NCBI RefSeq assembly: GCF_000420405.1
Contig: NZ_ATUW01000006.1
Coordinates: forward strand, 100,824 to 164,823
DNA: 64,000 bases
Direction: 5' to 3'
Source: Winkia neuii subsp. neuii DSM 8576
GTDB lineage: Bacteria > Actinomycetota > Actinomycetes > Actinomycetales > Actinomycetaceae
The notes below the pieces were generated by a model. The model was given only the letters and a program-made list of their open reading frames with translations, had not been told where the DNA came from and searched no databases. Numbering within the stretch: the first letter of the stretch is position 1; the number at the start of each line of letters is the position of its first letter. Positions 25,760 to 34,317 of this stretch are shown here, piece by piece. Made by a program: the position numbers and the translations under genes.

Positions 25760-27199
25760 GTGGCAACAAACACTACTGCCCCTGCCAAAGGCAGCGGGCT
25801 CGATAAGTTCTTTCACATTACTGAGCGCGGTTCAACAGTAGGCCGGGAATTCCGGGGCGGGCTGGTGACCTTCTTCGCGATGGCCTACATTCTGGTGGTC
25901 AACGCGAATCTGCTCGGAGGCGTAGACTCGTCCATTCCGCCCACTGCAATCGCTGCAGGGACAGCGCTGATCGCGGGCCTCATGTCGATCCTAATGGGAG
26001 TCGTCGCGAACTATCCGCTCGCCCTCGCTGCCGGCATGGGGCTGAACGCCATGGTGGCATTTACGCTTTGTGGTGCGATGGGTCTTTCCTACGCCGAGGC
26101 CATGGGCCTAATCTTCTGGGAAGGTGCGGCAATTACCGTGCTCGTACTAACTGGACTGCGCGAGGCGGTGTTCCGGGCAGTCCCGGCGGAGCTCAAAACA
26201 GCGATCTCGGTAGGTATTGGTCTGTTCATCGCGTTTGTAGGCCTATTAAACGCGGGGGTCATTCGCCCCGGCGGCACTCCCGTCCAGCTGGGCATCGACG
26301 GTTCGCTAGCCGGGTGGCCCGCCTTCATCTTCGTGGTCGGCCTGCTCTTGATCGTGGTGCTGTACGTGAAGAAGGTGCGCGGGGCGATCTTGATTGGCAT
26401 CGTGGGAGCCACGACACTATCTGTGATTGTCCAGGCCATCGCCCACGTGCCCGCTATGCACGACGCGACTGGCAAGGTTGCCCACCCCACCGGGTGGGGG
26501 CTGAACGCCCCGAATCTTACCGGTTCGCCGATACGACTGCCCGATTTTGCCACTTTGGGGCAGATCGATTTCTTCGGAGCGTTCAACAAGCTCGGCCCCA
26601 TAGCGGCCGTCTTGATCATCTTTTCGCTTCTGCTTGCCGACTTCTTCGACACCATGGGGACTATGGTGGCGATTGGTGCCGAAGGCGATCTACTCGACGA
26701 GAACGGTGTACCGCCGCATTCTGACCGCATCTTGCTAGTTGACTCGCTGGCAGCTGCCATTGGCGGTCTGGCAGGCACCTCTTCGAATACGTCTTATGTG
26801 GAATCGTCGGCAGGTGTTGGCGAGGGCGCACGCACCGGCTTGGCAACGGTGTTTACGGGTTGCTTCTTCCTGGCCTCGGTATTCTTCTCGCCGCTGGTTG
26901 AAGTAGTGCCCTCGGAGGCAGCTTCTACCGCGCTTGTGTTCGTAGGATTCCTAATGATGCAGCAGGTGCTCGACATCGACTGGAAGGACCCCGAAATCGC
27001 CATTCCGGCATTCTTGACCGTGGCTATGATGCCCTTCGCCTATTCGATAACGGTAGGCATCGGGGCGGGGGTTATCGTGTGGACGGTAATCAAGCTGGCC
27101 AGGGGCAAGGTCCGCCAGATCCACCCCCTGATGGCCTTAGTGGCAATTCTGTTTGTCTGCTACTTTGTGCTAGGCCCGATTAAGGCGCTGTTTGCCTAA
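25760..27199 (+). CDS. NCS2 family purine permease (AzgA/GhxP/PbuG type)
   Basis: A 479-residue inner-membrane transporter with 12-14 transmembrane segments. Family stretches include EFRGGLVTFFAMAYILVVN near the start, LALAAGMGLNAMVAF, DFFDTMGTMVAIGAEG and GTSSNTSYVESSAGVGEGARTG. These are characteristic of the AzgA-like branch importing hypoxanthine, guanine or adenine with protons, rather than the UraA branch. GTG 25760 has a weak GGAAAAG upstream. It is monocistronic and followed by a strong terminator. Confidence 0.88.
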   Translation: MATNTTAPAKGSGLDKFFHITERGSTVGREFRGGLVTFFAMAYILVVNANLLGGVDSSIPPTAIAAGTALIAGLMSILMGVVANYPLALAAGMGLNAMVAFTLCGAMGLSYAEAMGLIFWEGAAITVLVLTGLREAVFRAVPAELKTAISVGIGLFIAFVGLLNAGVIRPGGTPVQLGIDGSLAGWPAFIFVVGLLLIVVLYVKKVRGAILIGIVGATTLSVIVQAIAHVPAMHDATGKVAHPTGWGLNAPNLTGSPIRLPDFATLGQIDFFGAFNKLGPIAAVLIIFSLLLADFFDTMGTMVAIGAEGDLLDENGVPPHSDRILLVDSLAAAIGGLAGTSSNTSYVESSAGVGEGARTGLATVFTGCFFLASVFFSPLVEVVPSEAASTALVFVGFLMMQQVLDIDWKDPEIAIPAFLTVAMMPFAYSITVGIGAGVIVWTVIKLARGKVRQIHPLMALVAILFVCYFVLGPIKALFA

Positions 27200-27214
27200 A
27201 TAGAGTTAGCAAAT

Positions 27215-27253
27215 AAAAAAGGAAGAGCAAGCCAATCTTGCTCTTCCTTTTTT
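27215..27253. terminator. Bidirectional terminator after the purine permease
   Basis: AAAAAAGGAAGAGCAAG, loop CCAAT, CTTGCTCTTCCTTTTTT. The 17-base-pair stem is flanked by A-run and T-run, so it can work in both directions. Confidence 0.95.
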
Positions 27254-27292
27254 ATGCCTGCGCCGCGGCGCAAAATGCGCAAGGATGAATGT

Positions 27293-28568
27293 ATGGGAAG
27301 AACTTTTGCGTCGCTGCACTACAGGAGCTACCGCCTGTGGTTCGTTGCCTCGCTGTTCGCTAACGTCGGCACTTGGATGCAGCGGGTAGCCCAGGACTGG
27401 GTGGTGCTCACCGAACTAACCGACAATTCCGGTTTTGCGGTAGGAGTAACCACCGCCCTCCAATTCTTGCCGACCCTGCTGTTCGGTGCAGCCGCGGGCG
27501 TGCTAGCGGACCGGCTAGATCGGCGCAAACTGCTAATTGTGACCCAGTCGGCCATGGGGGTGCTCGCCCTCGCGATGTCACTGCTACTGCTTTCAGGGCT
27601 TGCCGAACTCTGGCACCTGTACGTCTTTGCGTTTCTTTCGGGGTGCGTGGCGGCAGTGGACACCCCGGTGCGGTTGGTCTACATCTCCTCATTAGTGCCG
27701 CCCAACAAGCTCCCCAATGCGGTGGGGCTCAACTCCACTTCCTTTAATATGGCGCGCCTAGTAGGCCCGGCCGTAGCAGGTATTGCGGTGGCAGCAGTAG
27801 GGCCGGGGTGGGTGTTCCTATTAAATGCTTTGACTTTTGCGGGGCCCGTGGCGGTCATGTTCATGATTCGCGAGACATATGTAGCCACCTCCGCTAAGAA
27901 GCCCGAGCGCAAAGGAATGTTCATCCAAAGGTTTTCGCTATATCAAGCGACGCAGCGACATCGTGGTAATCATGGCCATTGCGGGAGTGGTCTCTGCATT
28001 CGGGCTGAACTTCCAGATGACCACGGCAATAATGGCCCGCGTCCAGTTCCATCGGGGGCCCGAGGCGTACGGACTGCTCACCTCTGCGATGGCTGTGGGG
28101 ACGCTAACTGGAGCACTGTTGGCGGCGCGTCGGCGCTACCCGCGAGTACGCACTGTGGTGGTTGCAGCCCTAGCCTTTGGGGTGGCTTCCGGGGCCGCCG
28201 CCCTCGCCCCAGGATACTGGTCGTTTGCGCTACTGCTAATCCCCACAGGTCTTGCCACCCTCACTATGCTCACTACGGCGAACGCTGCGATTCAGATGTA
28301 CACCCACCCCTCCATGCGAGGGCGCGTTATTTCCATCTACCAGACGGTGAACATGGGTGCTACCCCCATTGGGGCGCCAATCGTGGGGTGGGTAGCCCAG
28401 GTCTGGGGGCCGCGCTGGTCTATTGGGATAGGTTCTCTTGCCGCCGTGGCAGTAGCTGTGGTCATGGGGGCTTGGGCATGGCACAGGTGGCAGGTCGAGG
28501 TGCATTTACAAAAGAAGCGCCCCTTTGTCTCTTCCTATGGGCCCCGGGAACGCGCTGACGACGAATAG
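27293..28568 (+). pseudogene. MFS transporter (EntS/DUF894-like) interrupted by a +1 frameshift
   Basis: The first part (ATG 27293, AAGGA seven bases upstream) encodes MGRTFASLHYRSYRLWFVASL and six transmembrane segments with motif A-like GVLADRLDRRKLL. It would continue out of frame after 27925. The other frame, read from about 27930, gives GFRYIKRRSDIVVIMAIAG and the second six-helix half, ending at 28568. Removing one A from the AAA at 27927-27929 joins MFIQ to GFRYIKRR exactly as in intact homologues. The gene is therefore either a recent pseudogene or carries a sequencing error. There is no long slippery run that would support programmed shifting. Family members export drugs or siderophores. 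Confidence 0.8.
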
Positions 28569-28615
28569 GTGGGGGCGGGTGCCAAAGGGCGGATCCAAGG
28601 AGGGTGAGCTCGGCT

Positions 28616-28708
28616 ATGGACACCGGCAGATATGGAGCGCTCAGAGCTGCCGTACTGGTTAGAATTAATGGCAGCTTTTATATTAGGAGGGGCACGTGGG
28701 CAATCTGA
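28616..28708 (+). other. Possible 30-codon leader ORF overlapping the dtxR start
   Basis: ATG 28616 opens a 30-codon frame whose TGA (28706-28708) lies inside the next gene, whose GTG is at 28696. AAGGAGG at 28597-28603 is 12 bases away, longer than optimal. Coding status is uncertain; if translated it would couple to the regulator gene. Confidence 0.2.
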
Positions 28709-29361
28709 TCGATACCACCGAAATGTATCTAAAGACTATCTACGAGATGGAAGAGGACGGAATCCCACCCCTACGCGCGCGAATCGTTGAAAGGCTGGGC
28801 CAATCAGGGCCGACCGTTTCCCAGACGGTGGCACGAATGGAACGCGACAAGCTGGTTTTTGTTGGCGACGATCGCATCATTCAACTTTCTAAAGAGGGCC
28901 GCAAGCGCGCTACTGAGGTAATAAGAAAGCACAGACTTGTTGAATGCCTACTCGTGGGGCCCCTAAAACTTCCCTGGGCGGAAGCTCACGAGGAAGCCTG
29001 CAGGTGGGAACACGTCCTCTCTAAAAAGGTCGAGGAACGCCTTGCGGACGTGTTGGGCGATCCCGCCTGCGACCCCTACGGAAACCCAATACCTGGCCAC
29101 AAGCCTGAAGAACGCCCAGCCGAGGTAGCCGCTAGCGAGGTCGAGCTAGACGGCAACGAGTTCCAGATCACGCGATTTGGGGAGCCGCTGCAGGCTGAAG
29201 AGAACGTCTTAACAAAGTTGCAACAGATTTCCATACAGGTTGGAGCGAAGGTAACAATTTTGCTCAAGGGTAATGAAGCTGTCCTCAAAACCGCTGCTTC
29301 CAGGGGAAATGTCTCCTTTGACGCCTCCTTACTGGCGCACCTGTTCGTGGTCAAAAAGTAA
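28696..29361 (+). CDS. DtxR/IdeR-family metal-dependent transcriptional regulator
   Basis: A 221-residue regulator. The N-terminal winged helix (LIDTTEMYLKTIYEME, PTVSQTVARMERD) and the dimerisation/metal domain (HRLVECLL, HEEACRWEHVLS) are followed by a C-terminal SH3-like FeoA domain. These proteins bind Fe(II) or Mn(II) and repress metal uptake. His and Glu metal ligands are present in HRLVE and in the E-x-C-x-W-E-H stretch. TAGGAGG lies five bases before GTG 28696. It stands alone; no iron transporter is adjacent unless the broken MFS gene upstream exported a siderophore. Confidence 0.9.
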   Translation: MGNLIDTTEMYLKTIYEMEEDGIPPLRARIVERLGQSGPTVSQTVARMERDKLVFVGDDRIIQLSKEGRKRATEVIRKHRLVECLLVGPLKLPWAEAHEEACRWEHVLSKKVEERLADVLGDPACDPYGNPIPGHKPEERPAEVAASEVELDGNEFQITRFGEPLQAEENVLTKLQQISIQVGAKVTILLKGNEAVLKTAASRGNVSFDASLLAHLFVVKK

Positions 29362-29399
29362 TCTGAGCGTGATCTGTCCCGCGTTTCTGTAATAAAAAC

Positions 29400-29428
29400 G
29401 TGACAAACCGTTATCTTCCGGTTATGCT
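29400..29428 (+). promoter_or_regulatory. Promoter of the NlpC/P60 gene
   Basis: GTGACA, 17-base spacer, TATGCT. Transcription would start near 29435. Confidence 0.6.
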
Positions 29429-29434
29429 TTTTTC

Positions 29435-29548
29435 GTTAGATCTTCAGATCGCGTTTTGGCGGGTCCCCGTTACTCGCCCCGCCAGGACGGAAACCAATGA
29501 GCAACAGTTGCGAGTGCCGCCTAGGCGGGGAAACAAACAGGAGCAATC
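29435..29548 (+). promoter_or_regulatory. Structured 5' leader of the NlpC/P60 gene
   Basis: About 114 bases separate the likely start of transcription from TTG 29549. They contain a GGCGGG...CCCGCC hairpin, a GGACGGAAACCAATGAGC single-stranded-looking segment, and GCCGCCTAGGCGG before AGGAG. Actinobacterial peptidoglycan hydrolase genes are often controlled by c-di-AMP (ydaO) riboswitches, but I do not see that class's conserved core here. Confidence 0.35.
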
Positions 29549-30310
29549 TTGGCTAAGCAGTCCGCCGGCCGGCATCGCGCAGCGTGCCGCCCCTCCACGC
29601 CACTGACCGAACTGGGCAACTCTCTTGCCTCGCCTACCGTCCGCCGTCGCGCAGGCGCGGTTGTAGGTACCTCCATCGCTCTGTCAGGTGTGGTTGTAGT
29701 TCCGGCCCTAGCAGGAACCGTTGGGCATCAGGCGCCCACTACCAAGGGCGTGGATGTGGCCCACATGGCCAAGACCCTCAAGCACAATGCCGACACCAAC
29801 AAGCAGCAGGTAGTTTCTAAGGCTGCTACTTGGCAGAACGGTGCCGCTACCCAGAAGGTCACTTCCGAGGTTGCCCCCGCCCCTCGCCAGCAGGCTCGCG
29901 CACAGGCAGCAGCTGCCACGTCCGAGGGGGGCTCCGCCTCCTCTGTGCAACAGCTCGGCCACGACCAGGCAACCGGAAACGCCATCATCGATATTGCGAT
30001 GCGCTACCTGGGTATGCCCTACGTTTACGGCGCTGCAGGTCCGGATGCCTTCGACTGCTCTGGTTTCACCCAGGTAGTGTTCGGCCAGGTCGGGATTTCG
30101 CTGCCGCACCAGTCCGAGGGCCAGGCTGCCGCCCTCGCCGGATCCGAGGTTTCTGCTGCCGAAGCACAGCCGGGCGATCTGATGTGGACTCCGGGTCACG
30201 TTGGCATCTACCTTGGCAACGGTCGCATGATCCATGCTGCCACCCCTTCAACTGGCGTCACTGTTGGTGACGTGTACACCTCCTTCCACTACTACCGCAC
30301 CGCAAAGTAG
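29549..30310 (+). CDS. Secreted NlpC/P60 peptidoglycan endopeptidase
   Basis: The 253-residue precursor has a long N-terminus (RRRAGAVVGTSIALSGVVVVPALAG) acting as signal peptide and an Ala/Gln-rich spacer. The C-terminal NlpC/P60 domain (about 145-253) has catalytic Cys in DAFDCSGFTQVVF and His in PGHVGIYLGNG. Family members cut D-Glu-mDAP/Lys bonds of the wall peptide during cell separation. TTG 29549 is chosen because AGGAG lies at correct distance and no ATG/GTG precedes the signal sequence. It is preceded by a structured leader and followed by a terminator. Confidence 0.9.
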   Translation: MAKQSAGRHRAACRPSTPLTELGNSLASPTVRRRAGAVVGTSIALSGVVVVPALAGTVGHQAPTTKGVDVAHMAKTLKHNADTNKQQVVSKAATWQNGAATQKVTSEVAPAPRQQARAQAAAATSEGGSASSVQQLGHDQATGNAIIDIAMRYLGMPYVYGAAGPDAFDCSGFTQVVFGQVGISLPHQSEGQAAALAGSEVSAAEAQPGDLMWTPGHVGIYLGNGRMIHAATPSTGVTVGDVYTSFHYYRTAK

Positions 30311-30325
30311 TACTTAGACTTTTTA

Positions 30326-30360
30326 GAACGCGCCCTTATTGCTCGGGGCGCGTTCTTTTT
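30326..30360 (+). terminator. Terminator of the NlpC/P60 gene
   Basis: GAACGCGCCC and GGGCGCGTTC make a 10-base-pair stem followed by five T. Confidence 0.93.
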
Positions 30361-30487
30361 ATGTACACAAGTGGGTATTCGTGCAAAAGGGCACTTTTAA
30401 TGTGAGAAGTGGCGTACGCGTTTTTATCCCCTTCGGGCCGCGAATAGGGCACAATAGGAGTTAGATGTTACCTTTTGGGAGGTTCTT

Positions 30488-31408
30488 ATGTCTGGCAACG
30501 CAATACTGGTTGGTGTCGATGGTTCAAAGGAGAGCTTGCAGGCTGTCGAATGGGCGGCTGCACGCGCCAATCGTACTGGTAGTGAGCTAACTATTGTTTG
30601 TGCGTATGCACTCCCATCTTTTACCGCCGCTTCCTTAGATGGCGGCTATGCGGCCTTGGACGACGAAACTATAAAAGCTTCAGCGCAGGCAGTTGTCGAC
30701 GAGGCCGCACAAGTGGCCGAGCGTGATGGCCTCACGGTGAACACCCTGCTCGAACCCGGCGATCCCGCCGGCGTGCTAATCGACCTGTCGCACGAATACC
30801 AGCTGGTTGTGGTGGGCACCCGCGGGGGAGGGGGGTTCGCCGACCGGCTACTGGGCACGGTGTCCTCGGCTTTGCCTGCCCACGCGGCTTGCCCGGTGGT
30901 TGTGGTGCCACGCCACAAGTCGGGTCCGGCATTCACCCCGGCTGAAAGAATTGTTGTTGGCGTCGACGGCTCTGCTGCCGCAAGCCCTTCACTAAACTAT
31001 GCGGTTGCCGAAGCTGAGGCTTGGGGGGCTGAACTCACAGTCGTTTCTGCGGTGCCTTTGGCTACGTCCTCGTCCACTATGGGCTGGTTCCCGGCCTCTG
31101 TGGATCGGGACGCCGTTATTGAAGATACGCGCCAGCGTCTTACAGAATTGGTCGAGGGCGTGCAGGGCGATTCCAAGATAAAGATCCGCCGCCATGCTCT
31201 CGATGGCAACGCGGCGGCACTGCTGACCGAGTTTTCTACCGCCGTCGATTTGGTTGTGGTGGGTACCCGTGGGCGGGGCGGGTTCGCGGGCTTGCTGCTT
31301 GGTTCCACTTCCCAGGCGGTGCTCGGGCATTCGCAGTGTCCGGTAATGGTTGTTCCCACCCGCAAACACGACGAGGGCGATTCTGTGGTCCCCAAGTGGA
31401 ACAGGTAG
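30488..31408 (+). CDS. Tandem universal stress protein (UspA x2)
   Basis: The 306-residue protein consists of two UspA domains (about 1-142 and 153-296). Each has the ATP-binding signature: GTRGGGGFADRLLGTVSS in the first and GTRGRGGFAGLLLGSTSQ in the second, followed by CPVVVVP and CPVMVVP. Each domain also starts with the GVDGS nucleotide loop. Tandem ATP-binding Usps of actinobacteria act in dormancy, redox and hypoxia responses. GGGAGG lies just upstream of ATG 30488. It is monocistronic. Confidence 0.92.
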   Translation: MSGNAILVGVDGSKESLQAVEWAAARANRTGSELTIVCAYALPSFTAASLDGGYAALDDETIKASAQAVVDEAAQVAERDGLTVNTLLEPGDPAGVLIDLSHEYQLVVVGTRGGGGFADRLLGTVSSALPAHAACPVVVVPRHKSGPAFTPAERIVVGVDGSAAASPSLNYAVAEAEAWGAELTVVSAVPLATSSSTMGWFPASVDRDAVIEDTRQRLTELVEGVQGDSKIKIRRHALDGNAAALLTEFSTAVDLVVVGTRGRGGFAGLLLGSTSQAVLGHSQCPVMVVPTRKHDEGDSVVPKWNR

Positions 31409-31430
31409 AGTTCTCGCTTACATTTTTTCT

Positions 31431-31464
31431 GATGGCCGACTAGTTATTTAACTAGTCGGCCATC
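31431..31464. repeat. Perfect 16-base-pair palindrome (possible terminator)
   Basis: GATGGCCGACTAGTTA, TT, TAACTAGTCGGCCATC. It lies between the Usp gene and tRNA-Arg. No U-tract follows on either strand; instead TTTTTT precedes it on the plus strand. It may be an actinobacterial hairpin-only terminator. Confidence 0.6.
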
Positions 31465-31486
31465 ATGCTGGTAACCTTGCCTTGTT

Positions 31487-31559
31487 GCCCTCGTAGCTCA
31501 GGGGATAGAGCACCGCTCTCCTAAAGCGGGTGTCGGACGTTCGAATCGTCTCGGGGGCA
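31487..31559 (+). tRNA. tRNA-Arg (anticodon CCT)
   Basis: The 73-base cloverleaf has acceptor GCCCTCG/CGGGGGC, D-stem GCTC/GAGC, anticodon stem CCGCT/AGCGG with loop CTCCTAA (anticodon CCT, reads AGG), and T-arm GGACG-TTCGAAT-CGTCT. Discriminator is A; the 3' CCA is not encoded. It reads the rare arginine codon AGG. Confidence 0.96.
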
Positions 31560-31568
31560 CAATTTTTC

Positions 31569-32762
31569 TTAGGGCTGCAGGCGGGCCCAGGCCAGTTCTG
31601 CCAGTATTTTTGCCGTGTCAGCTACCGCGTAATCCGCAAAGTTTGCTTTTGCAGAGTGGTTGAACTGCACCTTGTGCTCGTCTGTTCCCTCCGGGACTGC
31701 CGAGACTCCGATAAAGCAGCCGGGGATCTTCTCGAGTACGTAGGCGAAATCTTCGGAGGCAGCCATGGCGTGGGATTGGGGGAGCCAGCGCTCTTTAAAT
31801 TTCACTGCTAGGGTGTTTGCCACGAACTGATACTCGGCGGCGTCGTTGAATGTTACCGGGGTAATCGGATCTAGAACGCATTTGGCTTCTACGTTGTTAG
31901 CTTTTGCTAGGGAGTGGATTAGTTCCTGGATGCGCGCCTGCAGGCGAATTCGGGTTTTCGGATCCACTGAGCGCATGGTGAAATCCATTTTTGCCTCGTT
32001 GGGTATTACGTTTTCGGTAGAGCCGGCGTGGATTTGCCCGCAGGTGACGACCACCGGGTCGAAGGCGTCGAATTCGCGGGCTACTGTTACCTGAATTTCG
32101 CTCAAAATTTGTGCGCACGCCATTATTGGATCGTGGGTTTCGTGGGGAGCACTGCCGTGGCCTCCGCGCCCTCGAATAGTCACGTAGAGGTTATCGGACG
32201 AGGCCATAGCCCCCGCAGGCCTCGAGAAGATAGTCTTGGCCGGGTAGCGGCCAGCCCACACGTGGCAGGCATAGGCGTGGTCGGGGATGCGTCCGGCAGC
32301 TTCCAAGAGCCCTTCCGCAATCATCTTGTCTGCTCCGTGGTAGGCCTCTTCGCCGGGTTGGAACATGAAGATTACGCTTCCGGCAAGCCTCTCGCGCACA
32401 TGGGCGAGGGCGCGCATGGCTCCAACTAGGCCGGCCATGTGGAGGTCGTGCCCGCAGGCGTGCATATTTCCATTTTTTGAAGCCCAGGGTAGTTTCGTAG
32501 CCTCTTTTATGGGGAGGCCGTCCATGTCTGCGCGCAGTAGGACTAGAGGGCCGTCGCCGGCCTGGCCGTGCAGGATTGCCATGTAACCGGTTGAAGACTT
32601 GGCTTTTACAACCTCGAGTCCCAGGGAGTCAATTTCGCTTCGGATTCGCCGAGCAGTATTTGGAAGGTCGAGCCCGACCTCGGGAATCTGGTGCAATTCG
32701 TGGCGCAGTGCGATCAGCTGCGGAGTGATTCTGTCGATTTCCTGGCCTACTAGGTCGGGCAT
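31569..32762 (-). CDS. M20D amidohydrolase (N-acyl-amino-acid / hippurate hydrolase type)
   Basis: The 397-residue cytoplasmic metallopeptidase shows the M20D metal and catalytic motifs in order: RADMDGLPIKE, HACGHDLHMA, FQPGEEAYHGAD, GGHGSAPHETHDP (dimerisation domain) and ASEDFAYVLE. Two metal ions activate water to release N-acyl or aminoacyl groups; substrates range from N-acetyl-amino acids and hippurate to p-aminobenzoyl-glutamate. GAAGGAG lies five bases before ATG 32762 on the minus strand. It runs into tRNA-Arg from the opposite side and may share regulation with the sugar transporter upstream, from which it is separated by 77 bases. Confidence 0.9.
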   Translation of the reverse strand: MPDLVGQEIDRITPQLIALRHELHQIPEVGLDLPNTARRIRSEIDSLGLEVVKAKSSTGYMAILHGQAGDGPLVLLRADMDGLPIKEATKLPWASKNGNMHACGHDLHMAGLVGAMRALAHVRERLAGSVIFMFQPGEEAYHGADKMIAEGLLEAAGRIPDHAYACHVWAGRYPAKTIFSRPAGAMASSDNLYVTIRGRGGHGSAPHETHDPIMACAQILSEIQVTVAREFDAFDPVVVTCGQIHAGSTENVIPNEAKMDFTMRSVDPKTRIRLQARIQELIHSLAKANNVEAKCVLDPITPVTFNDAAEYQFVANTLAVKFKERWLPQSHAMAASEDFAYVLEKIPGCFIGVSAVPEGTDEHKVQFNHSAKANFADYAVADTAKILAELAWARLQP

Positions 32763-32839
32763 GGAGACTCCTTCAGAAGTTGTTTGTACTCATTATGCCT
32801 GCCTGGGTGGGGTAGGCCCAAAGGAGTTCACTTTGCGGC

Positions 32840-34183
32840 TTAGGCGGTCAGATCGGTGGCCCCGTCCTTCTTTTCGTTGATCCAAAGCATTGCCAGGGCG
32901 GCTACGGCGAGCAGGATTGCTGCAAAACGCATGGCTGCCGCCGGCTGGGCCCCTAACAGGTGCTTGTAGATGGCCCCGAAGCTAAGCGTCTGAAGGAGCT
33001 GCGGGACTACGATCATCATGTTTATTATTCCCATGTAGACGCCGTAGCGTTCTTTCGGGATCATGCGTACGGCCATAATGTATGGCACTCCCATGATGGA
33101 AGCCCAGGCCACCCCCAAGCCGATGATGGGTATTAGCAGCATTTCCTTCGTGGTCATGGCGGGAAACATAAATAGTCCAACCGCGGCCACGAGCAGGCAA
33201 GCGCAGTGGACGGCTTTGGGGCCGATTTTGTGGGCGAGGCTTACTAGGCCGAAGGCACAGCAAAAGGTAACCACGTTGTAGGTGCCGTTGATTACGCCAG
33301 TCCAGGCGGTGGCCTCTTTGAACGCGTTCGAGGACGGGGCGTGGGTGCCCCAGACCGCGTCGGCGGCGGTGGCGGCAACGAATTGCCAGTACACGTTCAT
33401 CGCGAACCATTGGAAAAGGTAGACCAGGGCGAGTTTGCGCAGCCCTTTAGGCATGTCCTTTAGGGCCTGCCAGATTTCGGTGAGTGTGCCTTTCAGCCCC
33501 TTCTTTTCTGCTTTGAGGCGTTCGACCTCGGCTTTGGTGGGAGGGATTTCTTTAGTGGATAGGACTGTCACTAGGACCGATCCTATGGAGCAGACGGAGC
33601 CGAGCATGAATGAGCCGACCACCCAGTAGGGGATGCCCGCTGAGGTAGAGGAGGTGATTAGTTGTTGGAAGACCCACAGCGACAAATTGGCCAGGGTAAT
33701 GCCGAGGCCGGTAAAGAAGGATTGCGTGAGGAATCCTTTGGCCAACTGTTTTTCGGGTAGCTTGTCGGCGATAAAGGCGCGGAAGGGTTCCATTGCGGTG
33801 TTGTTTGAGGCGTCTAGCAGCCACAGCAAGATGACGGCCATCCACACGGCGGCTACGAAGGGAAACAAAAATAAGCAGATCGAGCATCCAAGTGCCCCCA
33901 GCAAAAAGAACGGTTTGCGTCTGCCCCAGCGCGGAGACCAGGTGCGGTCGGAAACTGCCCCGATTAGCGGTTGGATGAACAGGCCGGTAATAGGCCCCGC
34001 CATATTCAGTATTGGTAGGGAAGCCGGGTCGGCACCCAGAAATTGGTAGACGGGATTCACTGCAGTTTGCTGCATGCCAAACGAATATTGGATGCCGAAG
34101 AAACCGAAGTTCATCAGCATAATTTGTGCGGTGGATAGGTGCGGCTTGGATTCTGGGCGTTGGCTAGCCTCTTGGGCGCTCAC
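32840..34183 (-). CDS. GPH/SUT-type MFS sugar transporter, probably for sucrose
   Basis: A 447-residue protein with 12 transmembrane helices of the SLC45/GPH-like MFS group. It has MNFGFFGIQYSFGMQQ in helix 1 and GAVSDRTWSPRWGRRKPFF in the loop 2-3 motif that is typical of proton-coupled sucrose and maltose symporters. GTG at 34181-34183 follows AGGAG by seven bases. It is divergent from a sucrose phosphorylase gene 134 bases away, so uptake of sucrose is the natural inference. Confidence 0.88.
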   Translation of the reverse strand: MSAQEASQRPESKPHLSTAQIMLMNFGFFGIQYSFGMQQTAVNPVYQFLGADPASLPILNMAGPITGLFIQPLIGAVSDRTWSPRWGRRKPFFLLGALGCSICLFLFPFVAAVWMAVILLWLLDASNNTAMEPFRAFIADKLPEKQLAKGFLTQSFFTGLGITLANLSLWVFQQLITSSTSAGIPYWVVGSFMLGSVCSIGSVLVTVLSTKEIPPTKAEVERLKAEKKGLKGTLTEIWQALKDMPKGLRKLALVYLFQWFAMNVYWQFVAATAADAVWGTHAPSSNAFKEATAWTGVINGTYNVVTFCCAFGLVSLAHKIGPKAVHCACLLVAAVGLFMFPAMTTKEMLLIPIIGLGVAWASIMGVPYIMAVRMIPKERYGVYMGIINMMIVVPQLLQTLSFGAIYKHLLGAQPAAAMRFAAILLAVAALAMLWINEKKDGATDLTA

Positions 34184-34317
34184 GGCTTGCTCCTAGTTGG
34201 GGTAGGGGATATTTATACAATAGTGACTTTGTGGGGACTCTTCGATTAGAAAGCCCATTTTGGTTCGTCCTCGCCCGTTTTGCCCTAACCTGTAGACACT
34301 AATGTTTGGAGGCGACA
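34184..34317. promoter_or_regulatory. Divergent promoter region of the sucrose genes
   Basis: The 134-base gap feeds transporter and phosphorylase in opposite directions. No dedicated regulator is adjacent and no clear palindromic operator was found. Confidence 0.4.

Noticed and set aside
26089..26778. 229-codon antisense frame within the purine permease
   Set aside because: Shadow frame; composition follows from the hydrophobic codons of the permease.
27927..27929. Programmed frameshifting in the MFS gene
   Set aside because: Only three A are present, with no slippery heptamer, stimulatory site or family precedent; mutation or sequencing error is simpler.
29429..29548. Firm call of a c-di-AMP (ydaO) riboswitch
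   Set aside because: Gene context fits, but the class-defining conserved segments could not be found by eye, so it is kept only as an unassigned leader.
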